Of a stretch of DNA of 64,000 bases, positions 22,334 through 35,470 are shown in pieces (the first letter of the stretch is position 1; each line of letters starts with the position of its first letter). The stretch comes from Polyodon spathula (lineage: Eukaryota > Chordata > Actinopteri > Acipenseriformes > Polyodontidae), in NCBI RefSeq assembly GCF_017654505.1, contig NC_054534.1, positions 28,265,689 through 28,329,688 on the forward strand. Reading direction: 5' to 3'. Below the pieces are notes generated by a model. The model searched no databases. It saw nothing but the letters and a program-made list of their open reading frames with translations, and was not told the DNA's origin. The position numbers and the translations under genes were made by a program.

Positions 22334-23038
22334 TGTTTGATATCACCACTTTAAGCGGCTGTTGCATTCTTCTAACTTATTTTTTTTTTTACATTGACAA
22401 TGTTTTTGTTAGAAATATCACTTCTTTTTTTCACTTTATCAAATAATGAATAAAGCAAGCGAAAGCTATTCGAGAATGTGTATGGTAAATAGACAGACAA
22501 GACAAAAGACTGACGAGTAATATAAAAGAAATGAGGAAAGATTCGAAAGAAAAAATGGTAGAAGGGACTTTTGGACAGTATTGAAGGCATAAATAATGTA
22601 TTGTAGTTGCAAATGTGCATGCATGAGTGGTGAAAAATTATATATTGATATTTATGTAGGTACAAAACAACGTTATAAATGGTTAAAAAGGTACATATGC
22701 ATGTCAGTCCTAAATGGTAGTATACTAACATATTTTAATGCTGAAAAAAAAACATTGTCCATGGTGTATAATACTGGAAGCTAATTGGCCATCCCTGTTG
22801 TCCACAGTAATTTTGCTCTTCCCTACAGCAGTAAACTTGTCACTGTCTGGTTTGGACTGCAATCATTCTTCCTGCTGACTGAATAAGTTCACGTTTTATG
22901 ATTGGGGAAGTTTTGCATGGCCTACATTTGCTACCAAAAATCATTGCCCATTTGTCTTTTCTATAAATGAGTTCTTCCAAACACATGGAATCTAACAGCA
23001 GGTACATGTAGAGGGTAAACATGTAACACCTGTCGGTT
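22334..23038. other. Unannotated stretch
   Basis: No recognisable repeat or gene. Confidence 0.5.
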
Positions 23039-23040
23039 TA

Positions 23041-24293
23041 CTGTGACTTTCAAAAGTATTCACCCCCTTGGACTTTTCCACATTTTATTGTGTTACAACA
23101 TGGAATCAAAATGGTTTTAATTAGGAGTTTTTGCCACTGATCAACACAAAAGTCAACAATGTCAAAGTGAAAAATTACAAATATAAAACAGAAAATAATT
23201 GATTGCATAAGTATTCACCCCCTTTGCTATGACACACCTAAATAAGCTCTGGTGCAACCAATTGTCTTTAGAAGTCACATAATTAGTTGAATGGAATCCA
23301 CCTGTGTGCAATTGGAAGGTGTTTCACATGATTTCAGGTTAAATACACCTGTCTCTGGGAGGTTCCACAGTTGGTTAGTACATTTCCTAACAAAAACTAC
23401 ATCATGAAAACGAAGGAACATTCAAAGCAAATCTGGAATAAGGTTCTTCAAAAGCACCAATCAGGGGTAGGATATAAGAACATTTCCATGGCATTGAATA
23501 TCCCCCAGAGCACAGTAAAGTCCATTATTAAGAAATGGAGAGAAATTGGCACAACTGCCTAAAACAGGCCATCCTTAAGAACTCCAGATGGGCACTAGTC
23601 AAGGAGGCGACCAAGAGGCCTAGGGCAACTCTAAAGGAGTTACAGTCTTCCACGGCTGAGCTGGGAGACACTGTGCATACTGCAACAATAGCCCGAGTGC
23701 TTCACAAAACTGGCCTTTATGGGAGAGTGGAAAAAAGAAAGTCATTGTTGAAAAAAACTAACATCAAATCTAGGCTAGAGTTTCCCAGAAGGCATGTGGG
23801 AGACTCTGAGACCAAGTGGAAGAAGATTCTATGGTCTGATAAGACCAAAAGAGTTTTTTGGCCTCAATGCTAAGCGCTATGTTTGGCACAAGCCTAACAT
23901 CACACATCATCCTGAGAACACCATCCCTGTCGTGAAGCATGGTGGTGGGATCATCATGCTATGGGGGTGCTTCTCTGCATCAGGGCCTGGAAAGCTTGTG
24001 AACATAAGAGTGCAAAATGGATGCAGCAAAGTATAGAGAAATACTAATAATCTGCAAGAGACCTGGGACTTGGGAGAAGATTCATCTTCCAGCAGGGCAA
24101 TGACCCCAAACATACAGCCCAAGCCAAACTGCAGTGGCTTAAAAACAAAAAGGTAAATGTCCTGGAGTGGCCCAGTCAAAGCCCGGACCTCAATCCAATT
24201 GAGAATATGCAGAAAGAGTTGAAAATTGCTGTTCAAAGGTCCCCATTCAACTTGACAGAGCTTGAGCAATTTTGCAAAGAATGCACAGGTGGC
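23041..24293 (+). mobile_element. Tc1/mariner element C, 3'-truncated
   Basis: The left end CTGTGACTTTCAAAAGTATT follows TA at 23039-23040, with a typical Tc1 left region. Similarity to a Tc1 transposase stops at about 24293 and no right terminal repeat is present, so the element has lost its 3' end. Confidence 0.9.
23371..24293 (+). pseudogene. Tc1-type transposase, frameshifted and truncated
   Basis: The N-terminal HTH part (KEHSKQIWNKVLQKHQSGVGYKNISMAL) is followed by a stop at about 23560. The second HTH and the start of the catalytic core lie in another frame ([23 protein letters not shown]). After a further shift, [16 protein letters not shown] and [22 protein letters not shown] follow. 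Later, [12 protein letters not shown] has Gly where the second catalytic Asp is expected, and SPDLNPIEN retains the Glu at 24201-24203. The C-terminus after LEQFCKE is missing. Clearly dead, and more decayed than element B. Confidence 0.88.
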
Positions 24294-24577
24294 GATTCAA
24301 AGTGGGTAAACGCTGTTTACCTGCGTATACCCTCAACTACACCACTGAATAAAAATCCAAAGAAAATTTTAAAGTACATGGTATTGCAAGGTATTCAGAC
24401 AAGGAAGCTATATGCCACTCTTGTGTACAATTCCATGCTATGGTATCTACCAAACAGGAAACTAGATATTTTCAAACAGGAAATAGAGCATTTCTAGAAT
24501 CGAGCATAACCTTCAGGTTTTCAGCAAAAGCTGGTCAGGTATGGATGCAAGCTTAAAAAATGAATGCATTTCAACAA

Positions 24578-24650
24578 CAGCGCTGTGGTGTAGCGGGCTA
24601 AGGTCGTGTGCTCTTCAAGGAGGTCACGTTGCAAGTTCAAACAGTAATTA
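24578..24650 (+). mobile_element. tRNA-derived SINE head
   Basis: The box A-like TGGTGTAGCGGGCTAAGG at about 24586 and the box B-like GCAAGTTCAAAC at 24631-24642 have the spacing of a tRNA promoter. A poly-T-rich segment follows, so only the head is identifiable. Confidence 0.55.
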
Positions 24651-26130
24651 TTACAATTTTTTTTTATTATTATTTTGTGGGATATGTACTGTTTTAAAAC
24701 AAATATTGTTTAATATAGATGGTTTCGATATCAAACTGCTTGCAATCCCTGGTTTATTTTGACGTTAACCAACATGTGCAATCACATGATTAGTAGATGT
24801 TCAGTTATTTAGATATTCTGTTTGAAAAGTCGCTACACTTAAAAAAAGTCAACTGAAGAGGAAGAATATTTTTACCTTAGTTTGACGATTCATATCTCAT
24901 TGTGTTTGAGAGCTATTTACTTTTTTTTCACATTTGAAGAAAGTTTCAGACTTTTGGTACTGATGGTAATTCTAAGTGATTTAGTTTTGCCGCTGCAGCA
25001 TGATGAAAACAAAACAACTCTTTGAGCTGTATAGAGACATTGTAGTTTCAAACAAGTTTTTCTTGTTCAACTACTGTTCCTCTCAATGTTACTGTCTCAT
25101 TCTTGATACATTTTGGTTATACCTTGAGACTCAGTATCCTTTCCTAAAACGATTTATTTGGTAGGACTAAAAAGAATGCCTACTTGGCACACCAGATTTA
25201 TTTCTTCACAATTTCATAATTTCAGCAGTGTCTTCTGGGTCAAACCTCATTCCTAATATTAACGGTACCATAGACTTACTTTATTCTCAAGCCTTTCACT
25301 TTTAAATGAAAGTGGCAAATGACTAAATAATGGTTTGATACGCTTAAACAGCAGTATATAATTTAATTATACAATGTCTGTATATGAGTTTTATTGACAT
25401 TCCAGGTGTGTAAACAGTTCATTTCTACTCATGCAAATAATCTCTCGTAAACATTCCCTCATATATAGTACAAGTTTGCAGTCCTATGAAATCATAATAA
25501 ACCAAACCTTAAAAGGAACAATGTGTCTCAGTTTAAATGAAAACTGTCAAAACCTGTATGAAAGAAAGTATCAAGACATTATTCATGTTTAAAAAATTCT
25601 CACAGCCCTGAGGAGAAATACTAATTTCTTTAGATCCAGTCTTACATTACTGCAGACAAGCATTTGTTTGACTATTTTTAATTAGAGGGTTGTTATCAAA
25701 GGGTATGTGCATATAGATTAAATGGGTTCTGACATTTTTAAATATAATTTACAGAGATTTTATTATTCAGCTCTCCAACCTAATGTTTCTGGTCATTGTA
25801 TCAGTATTCCATGCGTTTCTCTTGAGAAAAAAAAAAAAAACATTTGGAGGGATGCTAACAAACAGGTTTACTTTCTGGTAATGGTAGGCTAAACAATGGA
25901 GTCATACAATGTTAGTGTAAACATGCACATGACTGAGTCACAGCTGCTAATGCTTAAACAAGCTTATAGGACCAGGCCTTGTAGAAATCATCTTCCAATG
26001 AAAAAACAAAACATATCTTCAATTTCAAGCCAAACTGATTGATCTGACATGTGGTTAGTGCTTTTAAAATGAGATCATTGGTCATGCCATTCTATTAATT
26101 ATTAGTAATTCTATATTTTATTTGCCAAGT
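24651..26130. other. Unannotated AT-rich stretch
   Basis: No gene or repeat family seen. A 14-bp A-run lies near 25826. Confidence 0.5.
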
Positions 26131-26131
26131 A

Positions 26132-26135
<4 letters not shown>

Positions 26136-26222
<87 letters not shown>
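26136..26222. repeat. Compound (GT)n(AT)n microsatellite
   Basis: About 36 bp of GT followed by about 50 bp of AT. Open frames across it are artefacts. Confidence 0.97.
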
Positions 26223-26225
<3 letters not shown>

Positions 26226-27540
26226 CAGGACATATGATATCCTGGCTCAAGGTCCTGAACAGTCCTGCCACTTTTTTTTACTGTCCCTATTACTTAAAAA
26301 GTAAATCACACATCCTGATAAGTAAATGGAAATGTCTATCCCTCAGCCAATACATCAGTACTGCATATACATTGCATTTGGTCCTCCATTTAAAAAAATA
26401 AATAAAAAAAATACAGTTTAAAAATGTTAGGATCAGTAGTTTACACAACACATGTAATAACAGGAGAACAGTGTTATTTTTGCACAATGCAAATACCATG
26501 TCTCCAATAATAACAGCTTTACATAGAAAGAAGACTAATGCGGTATACCACCTACCATATCCAGGAATGCCTTCTCAATGGGAAATTATTCACATGCATC
26601 ATTTTCTTCTCCCTTCCCACACGAGTGTTTCCAGGCTTCATAGAGTAGATATACTTCAGTAAAAACAAAATCCAATTCCCATAGCATTCTATAATGATAT
26701 GAGCCACTTCATTTTCTTCCACTTAGTAGTCAAACATCTCCCAAAAGAAACAAACTTGTGTATAACAGAGTATAAATGTGCATATACTGTTTGTAAGAGT
26801 TTAAGCCATGGAATACGATGCAGCAGTGGTATCAGAATAGAAAAGTTGAACCTTTACGAATAAACATCACAAATTACTACTTCTTACAAATTAAGGCAAC
26901 CAAACAGTAAGCAAGTCCAGGTGTAAATAAGGCAGACAGAAACATCCATTAAAAAAAAAGTTGTTGTTCAGGTAAGAGATATTCTGTGGTAAAACAAAAG
27001 AAACATCAAACCAGGGTGAATAAATGTGTCTTCATCTCGCCTTTTTCTTGCTATTATTCCAGCAGTGATTTCAAACTCTTTGTGCCACATCTTCATTTTT
27101 GACTTGAATCATTTTTTCAGCATCAGAATCCTTTCTTCTTAGTCTAAGAATAAGAAAGCATCTTCGAAATGAATGACAAGCAAGCATCTTAGATGCATTC
27201 AATCCAGGTAGCCCTAAAAAGGTACCAAGTCCTTCTCTTCCACACCCCGGGGGTGCAACTAACTGCCATCAGAAATATGTTTATTTTCCTTATTGTTTTC
27301 TTTGCAGTCATTTGCAACCCCTATCCCTATAACACAGCAGTATGCTTCCTCCGAGCACAGAGACTAAGCTATTGATCCTCTTACTAGCGCAGACAGCTCC
27401 TATTAATTCATCAGTACACTAGAAACCGAGGGAAGGGCAACCTGTGTTAAGACAGGAAACAAAAATCAAAGAAAAAAAAACAAACGTTAAATGTCATCTG
27501 AGGACCTCTTCCCTACCGTCCTGTATCCCTTTTTTCCATT
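26223..27540. other. Unannotated stretch
   Basis: No repeat family recognised. Sequence from about 27000 is less AT-rich and leads into the exon-like segment at 27545. Confidence 0.45.
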
Positions 27541-27544
27541 TCAG

Positions 27545-27673
27545 TTCTACAAGAGTTGTCATCACTCGTGAGCCACAACTGTCAGCGAGGTCTTGTGACT
27601 GCAGCAGCTGGATTGTCCGTATTCCTGTTGTGCATGTTTTGAAAAGCGACACACATCCACACACTAAAGAGAG
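27545..27673 (+). CDS. Exon-like segment, unknown gene
   Basis: A polypyrimidine tract ending TTTTTTCCATTTCAG precedes 27545, and a consensus donor GAG/GTAAGT follows 27673. The 129 bp are open in one frame (starting TRVVITREPQLSARSCDC). Nothing in the peptide matches a family I know. Codon phase does not join cleanly with the other exon-like segment at 29002. It may be a real internal or untranslated exon, or a chance splice-site pair. Confidence 0.25.
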
Positions 27674-28007
27674 GTAAGTTGCAGCCCTCTTTTTTAAAGC
27701 ACAGATGAGGGAGAAGAGTGTATTCCAGTGGCAGAGCTATCAAGCTATCCCAGGCACTTTTTCTGTCAGTTGCAGAAGGACTCAGGCCACTCACTTATAC
27801 TGTTGAACTGTACAATTGCTGTGCTGCAGAACCAGCTTTTGGCTGCAGTGTGTGCAATCGTCAAGGGGCCTCTTTAGGTAGGTCCCTGTGAGGCAACATA
27901 ATATGCCTTCCAACGAGCCAGGGTTAAATGACAGGCTATATCTAATGTTGCTTTTGTTTTTAGCCAATTACACTTGTGTTTAACAAAAAACTGGTTAATT
28001 AAATGAA

Positions 28008-28008
<1 letters not shown>

Positions 28009-28074
<66 letters not shown>
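28009..28074. repeat. Compound (GT)n(AT)n microsatellite
   Basis: About 28 bp of GT followed by about 35 bp of AT, with a GTATATGTATAT transition. Confidence 0.95.
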
Positions 28075-28076
<2 letters not shown>

Positions 28077-28094
28077 ATATAGATATATATGTGT

Positions 28095-28550
28095 ACACAT
28101 AGTGAAATGATTGCACCTCGCCACGGTTCATTGCCCCTTTAAGACAGGACCCAGAAATTGATTTTTCCAGCGCTTGTGCACTATTTTTAATACACAAACA
28201 CAAAAATAACAAACAGAAACAAACACCTAGCTCTTCAAGAGCACTAACTACACACAAACAGGAACCCAACTAAAACAGGACAGCTAAGCGGTTTACCTGT
28301 AACGCCAAAACACGTTCACACAAAAAAGGCTTTTACACACTACCTTTAGTTACAGTTGAATTCACCAACAGCCCTGAGGAAACTGTCTGCTTCCTCTAAA
28401 TACCCTGCACCTGGCTCTAATTTACAATAAACACCAGGTGCAGGGGATAACTAATATTAAACAATTAACACAAAAGACATTCTCACATGTTTTTTTTTTT
28501 TTTTCTTTTCTCTAGCAGGGAGGAAATTAACCCTCTCCCTGTCCCTATAT
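28095..28550 (-). mobile_element. Possible LTR-like sequence
   Basis: Read on the minus strand, it has a GC-richer promoter-like part (CAGGTGCAGGGTATTTAGAGG), a T/G-rich central part and a TGTATTAAAAATAG signal, in the order expected of an LTR. I could not find TG...CA ends or a target duplication, so this is tentative. Confidence 0.25.
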
Positions 28551-29001
28551 ATATATAGTCTTTATTTTTAACTCAAATGTTTTTGTAAACATGCTTTTTT
28601 AAACATATAACAAACATAGCAGAGCTTTCTTTCTGTGTTTCCTCTTAGTGTTTTATGTTAGTGTTTTTAGATGCACATTGTGCTGTAGTTTTTCATCAAT
28701 CAGAATCAAGCTAGCATTTTTTTAATGAATTTCATAGGAAACCTCACTGTATTACAGTGTTGTATTCTGTCTTAAAGCAAACTGATTTACATTTTCTCTT
28801 ACAGCTCTCTACAGCTACTTCAAATTGACAAGTCTGCAATACCCTGAATGCCCCCTTCAGCATTGTTGATGTCATTTTCTCATGAGAAGGAAACTGTAAA
28901 CAGTCGATTTAGCATAGTGAATAGTAATAGTTTTAACACATTGTAACATTATTTTTAAAATAAATATACAACAGTAATTGCCAGTTTCTTTCCCTTTCCA
29001 G

Positions 29002-29074
29002 ATCTTCACATATTAGATGTGTCAATGGGAACTCCAAGTGCCACAGCTGTCAAACACAATCATTACACCCCTAA
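29002..29074 (+). CDS. Exon-like segment, unknown gene
   Basis: A strong acceptor (TTTCTTTCCCTTTCCAG) and a strong donor (CTAA/GTAAGTATT) bound 73 bp. One frame is open (LHILDVSMGTPSATAVKHNHYTPK). No family recognised. The small size and consensus sites on both sides make a micro-exon plausible, but chance cannot be excluded. Confidence 0.28.
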
Positions 29075-31360
29075 GTAAGTATTAAGTGAATAAGTCTTCA
29101 AAAGAAAAGACTGTGTACAGGTGTGTATTTTAATAACTGTTGTATTTTCCTGTTGAAATACCTTGAACTGCATAGCAATACTAGAGTCTCTGACAGTGTT
29201 TTTCATTTGTTTAAAGGTACTGTATGTTTTATGGTTAGGTTTCATTTCTTTATTGTTTTCAGGTTTATATTTTATAATCTGGCTTTATTTCTGAATGCTC
29301 ATACAGAAGGGTGAATTGGGTAAATTAAGATTCTATTGTGTCATTGTGGCATTGCTGAGGCCTGCCCCTGCAAAATAATATATTTGTGTTTGGTGTATAA
29401 ATAAAATATAGGTTGGTTGGGTTTGTAAATAAAAGGTGTAATGTTTGTAAAAACAAAGTATGTGCTGGATGACAGGGCTTAGAGGTTAGACCTCCCTGCC
29501 TGCTTAATAGGTCGCCTGCCTTGAAAAAGAGGCTGAAAAGCTAGTTTCTTAGTTCTGTGCTTTATTAAAAGCTAAAGGCCTCACGACTGCATGTATATCC
29601 GGGGTGAGCAACCAAAATAACCTGGGTTCTGGTGGATGGAGATCTCTCACGACTGCATGTCAATCTCAACCTTCTTGTCTGTCTCCTGTCAATCAAGCAG
29701 CGAACACACATCCAAGTCATTCAATCAGTCATTTCGATCAGTCAGCTCGTTCCATCCCATGTAGCGAGTCCCCTGTCACAGTCATACTTTAAACAAATAA
29801 AGCATCACATGTCAGGTTAATAACTCCTTTTTGACAACATTTTTATGTTTTGAGTTTTTTCTGAATGGGTGAAAATCCATTCAGAATATAGAAATCTACT
29901 TAAAATCCCTAAAATCTGAACAGCTAATTTGGGTTAATATTATGTTATTTGTACTGTAAGGTAGTCCTGTTGTTGTCACTTATTTGAGGTGAGGTGGGGT
30001 GGGTAAACAGGACAAGCTGATTGATGATGGGTGTGTTATACCAGTAGTGGTTTCAACAAACTGCAAAGTATTTGTATTTCAATATTCATTTGTATTACAG
30101 GAAATGTAATAAATAAATGAACACACAGTACATGTAAAGGCATTCCAAAATGATTGCTTGCAGTGGCAAACTCAACCGACATACACCAACACATCATGCT
30201 ACATTGACAAACAAACTTATCTCAGCTTCCAGATACAGTACGTCATAGGAAATCACAGTGGTCAAAACCAGGGCTAAGGTCAAACTTCAAGAAACAATCA
30301 AGTAGATGTTTTTTAAAGCAGTACTTCCAGGTCTGTATGAAACCATTTTTTTTTTTTTTTTTTTTAAACATATTGTACGATGCTGCATGATCACCGGCTG
30401 TCACCCACACACCTAGCACAAGCAACCAGTCATAAAATTCACTGACACGGTTCACTGAGAACAGCTTGATTCTCTGCCTATGCAATTATGACAGAGAATT
30501 GTGTTGTGTAGATGTATGACAAGTTCTGAACAACACATTTCTTCACTAGTATAATGTACAATACACAGCTACCTAACACGTAGTGGGACACCACAATTTA
30601 ATGAGAACTTCTGCATATGGGTTTTCTCTTATATTAGAAGTGAGTACTATCTGGCGCTTCTAGTGTTTTTGCTAGGGTAGTACAAAAGGTGCAGATTATA
30701 CACTAGATGTGCATTATACAAGAGGTGTATATTGGGAAAGGGTTTTCAAGATCTATACATTCCAGATTCCATTAATAGCGTTTTTTGTTTTTATTACAAT
30801 TTACTGTTACAGTAGATAACTGTCAAATCTGCTGAATGCAAAGCAGATTCAATTTGTCAAAAACAAAAACATAAAATACAGTAATTTATCTAAGAAAGCT
30901 GGAGTTTCAAAACAAGTGAACAATTCCAGAGGTTTTTTCTTATATAGAGAAAAATATCAATCAATAAACATAAAAATAATGTTTGCGGTCTGTGTATTCC
31001 TGCCAGGTCCAGTGCCCCTATAATATAAAATCTGGCAAACCTCATTCTAACAATATTGCTCTTTGAGAGATATGCTTTCGCTAGGCTTACTTTCTGTGGA
31101 CCTTGTAAATGAGCAAGTACTGTAACACGATAGCACATTGGCAGACAGCATCTTTAGTTACCACTGTGTGACACAGCATCTTGAAATATAACTCCTGTTA
31201 CGCCTGCAAAAGCACCTTGAACATGCAGCTGAAGAACATCTGATCATCAAGATAGACAGACCACAGGACATAAAAAAAAAACAGTAGGCAAGGACAATAC
31301 CAAAGATTTTTCCATGAACGTTCCAATATCTCCAATCAGATTGTGATTTCTTTAAAACCA
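29075..31360. other. Unannotated stretch
   Basis: A 15-bp direct repeat CTCACGACTGCATGT occurs at 29580-29594 and 29646-29660. There is a poly-T run at about 30348-30365. No gene or clear repeat family. Confidence 0.45.
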
Positions 31361-31365
31361 AGGGT

Positions 31366-31590
31366 GTCCCCAAGTGGCTCACCAGTTAAATGCACAGCCG
31401 CACACAATACGCAGAAAGAGCCACACGGTCAGTGGAGTGCAGGGTGTGTGCATTTGTTTGTCTTTTCTGTGTATTCCACATGAAACACTGCATTGGTTCT
31501 GGAGCTCCCACCCTAAAGCAGACCTTACTGGTCAGGCGCCCGGTGAGCTCAGGTGGAAACCTGCAGGTCTAACCTCCAGAGGCCGGTAGC
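31366..31590 (+). mobile_element. Probable tRNA-derived SINE, diverged
   Basis: It begins GTCCCCAAGTGGCTCACCAG, continues with GGTCAGTGGAGTGCAGG, and ends with a GC-rich block around GGTCAGGCGCCCGGTGAGCT. The order and words recall, from memory, the GC-rich sturgeon SINE also seen at 58686-59015. It is heavily diverged. Confidence 0.4.
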
Positions 31591-32355
31591 TTGCTGACAT
31601 CCATCTCCTCTTCAGGTTGTAAAGAGGTGCGAATACTAAATTGTAAAATGCAATGCCTCCCATAACAAAATGACATATAGTATAGGGCTATATATTCAAA
31701 GCGTTCCCCAGTTTTTAATAAACTCCTATTATTTGAAATAGGTAACACACCTCTTAATTTTACAAAACTAAAACCAAACAACAAAGTTAAATACTTGATG
31801 TTCTGTTCAGCACTTTCAATGTGTTTTGTTTTTCATTTTATAAAGGAAATAATTAAAGAACGGTGGAAATGTTTTGACAATATGGTCCATAGTGCCCTAT
31901 ACAATTTAACCTCACCAGTATGCCCTCCTACATCCCCTTTGCATCATGGACCATCGGTTTCCAATGCTGCACATGATGTCATCAGTTAGTCCAACACTTA
32001 GATGCAGTAGAGAAGATGGAAGACTTGTTTTTGCTTGGTTCAAGAGAAAGCAATGCAATGAATGGCTGGAAGATACCGATTAAGTAAAATACACATGTAT
32101 CAAAAAATAAACAAATAAATAAATAAGAAGAAAAAGTTAATACTGTCTATTTTTAATAGATAAGCTATTTTTTTTTGTTTAAATGACAAGAGCCAAGACT
32201 GCAACAAAGTGACTGATTCTGTGTATCTACATGGATGTTTCTTGCAGAATGTTAGCCTTTAGAAAACATCCCTTCTTATGCTATCGTGTTTTTATTGTCT
32301 AGGCAGTGGCTCTAGGTTTTTGTAAATGTACATTTATTTTTCATGTGCTATATGT
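31591..32355. other. Unannotated stretch
   Basis: No recognisable feature. Confidence 0.5.
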
Positions 32356-32359
32356 ATTA

Positions 32360-32361
32360 GC

Positions 32362-32417
<56 letters not shown>
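32360..32417. repeat. (AAT)n microsatellite
   Basis: About 19 ATA/TAA units, uninterrupted. Confidence 0.97.
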
Positions 32418-33985
32418 TGTACATTTAAAAAAGGCTGCAGTTGTGTACATTTTTATATTAGGCTGAAAATCTGTTTTATTTTGTTGCTTCTGTTTAGGAT
32501 TCTTTATTAGCTGAATTTGATTAACTTAGAAACAACAAAAAGCTGCCTCTCCCCCCATCTCCACTACGATCCCCACTGTTCTTTAAAAATAACAGTAGTT
32601 TACAGTTACTGCAAAGGGCTTTTTGCAAAGGTCAGCTGTTGCTGCCTACTATGAGAAGCTGTCAGAAGCTATACTGTACTTGCAGTATGATGTGAAGTTT
32701 GTCAAACACTGTCATTAATGGTTGCTACGTTATGAGACACTGACAGAACGCAGTGAGGATTTCAGATCACTTGACGCATGTGAACCTGTGTTTTGCAAAT
32801 TTGCTTTGGAAAGGCGAATTGATCTAAAATATTCTCAATAAAATATGTCCAAAGACAGCAAAGACAATTAGCTATCCAATGCTTACATTACATAGTGTTC
32901 ATTAAAATAACTGAACTGACACTGACCTAGTAATACAAACTGATTTATTGATTCCAATGATTTCAATCAGGTGGCATGGAGTGGGATTGATTCGCACCAA
33001 AAAAAATCTAAATCTCATAAATGACATTCCTGTTGAGAAGAATGGATGATGTAGACATGTTAAATCTTCAGCATTGATTACTATTAGTTAATTAGTTATC
33101 ATCAATTTAGTAATGTAGAACAGTTACAAAAAATAAAAAAACAGACAATCTGTAAAGCATTTAATAACTCATTCATCAGTAATCGTGGATAACAGATGCT
33201 CAGACAATGTATCATCGAACGACAGCATTGAGCCAAAGCAGCCGCCCAGTGGCAGCATTGGATGACCTTTATCCAATGCAAGCATTGCTCACAGCACTGG
33301 ATGGTTAAATGTCTGGTGCTGTCTGAATGCATTTTTTCTATCCAGCAGACAGCTAAGGACAAATCCAGTCCACTGTCAATTTATGATCAATGCTAGATTG
33401 TTGCTTAATATCCAAGGATATGGAGGGGGATTGGAGTAGGCATACATTTATTTTCAATTTTAATTCACTCCTACTTATTTGAACCAAACAACAATGTATT
33501 GTAATACAATCTAAATGTTATTAGTTTTTCGTTTTAAAACATTACAATTTCATATTTTCCTTTAAATAGGGTGCCTCTATCAACACCTATAAAACAACAC
33601 TTTTGCATTCTCTGCATAGTACATAAAGTATAGTTGACAAATGACATTATAAAATTATTACTGGGAACTCACAGCCCAGACAACCATTCCTCACCATATA
33701 TGCATCTATTAATCTAAGTAAAATGTTTCTTTGTCCGATTCATTAAGCACACTGTGCTCTATTACGGCAATACTTCAGCAAGCATATTTCTAAGGGTCTT
33801 GGTCAAAGCGAGTTTTATGACTATGGATCCCAGAGGTTAGAAAAATATATCACTAGCTTCACCCAGGCTTCTCTGATAATTTCTTTCCACAGTGCTTTCA
33901 AAGTATTTTACAATTGTTGATAAAACACACTCAGAGGCTCCAATCCATGATCAGAAATTAAATTGTGTAACTTATTTAACAGCAT
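32418..33985. other. Unannotated stretch
   Basis: Only a small perfect hairpin (GCATTGGAT / ATCCAATGC, 33254-33278) stands out. Confidence 0.45.
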
Positions 33986-33999
33986 TCTAATCACGAGAA

Positions 34000-34680
34000 G
34001 AATGTCCCTGAGACACAATGGGGAATTAGTGTTGGTGCAATTGTGTATGTGTGGTTTAGTATGTATCGTTTTGGAGTTGATTTGTGTGATTGAATTATTG
34101 TTTACAGACGGGCGCTCGATTGAGACTTGCTACCTGGCTTGATTGAGGGGAAGGGCAGCAAGTGATTGGCTGTGCTGGTCCTCAATCAGGTGGGCGGGTC
34201 ATGACCGAGTGTCCGTCAGTTAAAAAACATCCACGGGAGATTGCTCAAGGCGACCTGCAATGCCATGCCAGAGGAGAGTGGTGTGGCGTATATTCGGGAG
34301 GAGACGGTCTGCTCTGCAGGAATGACAACTACGCAACCCTGAAGCTGCAAGTAGTGCTTGTGAAGGCAATGCCCAGCCAACGCTTTATGAAGCAGCAGGA
34401 GTTGTCATATGAATACTGGCTCATCAGTAGGTTAGTTTAGGGGATAGTGATCCCATGTGATGTATAGCGAGAGTTACATAGTACAGCTGGTTTCTGGACG
34501 CCTCGTTTTATAAGGCTAGCGCTCACCCTATTTGGCACTTTTTATTTGCATTTTTGTACAGCTTTAACAACTTTCAGTGTTTGTATAAATAAATACAGCG
34601 CGTCTGTGCCGACGTTTTCAACTCCACCCCCCAGTTGTCTCTCTGTATTGCTTGAGCCGTGGCTACCCACACACGTGACA
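34000..34680 (+). mobile_element. Possible solo LTR or LTR-like element
   Basis: GC-richer than its surroundings, with a TATA-less promoter-like part, an AATAAATAAATAC polyadenylation-like signal at about 34586 and an end ...CACACACGTGACA. CGAG occurs on both sides (33994-33997, 34681-34684), but the left boundary is not TG, so the limits are uncertain. A 92-codon frame inside it (34162-34440) has no known motif. Confidence 0.35.
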
Positions 34681-35465
34681 CGAGCATAACCCTGGCACAG
34701 TCCCTTTTAAGGAATGCTATAGGTGCACATTAAGTCCTGGAGTCTCAGTTCACATGATTTCTGTACAGTAATACTGTATGTGACATGAAAAGTTCTAGGT
34801 CTAAAAACAAATGAAGACACTACTATACATACAAACAAGGGTGGTGGTCTTTGGCTTTGCATGGCTATACAGGGGTTACAGTTTTGTTCAATGGCTTTCA
34901 GCATCCCCACTTTAAAAATGGTTAGAGTGCCACTGCATACAAAAATGTGTCAGTGCAGTGCAGATTAGAAAATTCCATATATTTCATCTACATAGAAGCA
35001 GTACAGGTTGATTGATTTTCATTGAACTCATCTGAATATATGTGCTTTCCTTCTACAATTATAAAAATGCATTTATGCAGAGAAACTCGGTTTATATTGA
35101 TCTTACATCACACTTCTACGGTAGCTGCTGTGATAGAGGCCTTGTTGTTTTTACTTGTGTTGTCATGTCTCAAGAATTAACAGAGAAATAAATTGGTTTT
35201 TTTTGGCAACAAAAACACTAATTTGTATTTACCTAATCCTAGAACAAGAAACAAAAAAAGCTATCAAAGCCTTAGAGAAGAAAAATCTTAAGCAGTCCAT
35301 TAATTTGACTGGAGTAATGACTGTTAGGGTCTGACTATGAATTGCACTTGTGTATTTGGCCTGGGGGAGTGTCTCGACAGGAGCACCATAGACAGACCTC
35401 CAAAGAAAATTACAGACATCTAAAGTACATTGAGCTTCTTCCATTAAACAGATTTCCTTTTATAA
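34681..35465. other. Unannotated stretch
   Basis: No gene or repeat family recognised. Confidence 0.5.
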
Positions 35466-35470
35466 AAAAG

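Noticed and set aside
34162..34440. 92-codon frame in an LTR-like block
   Set aside because: No motif; it lies within probable LTR sequence, which is normally non-coding.
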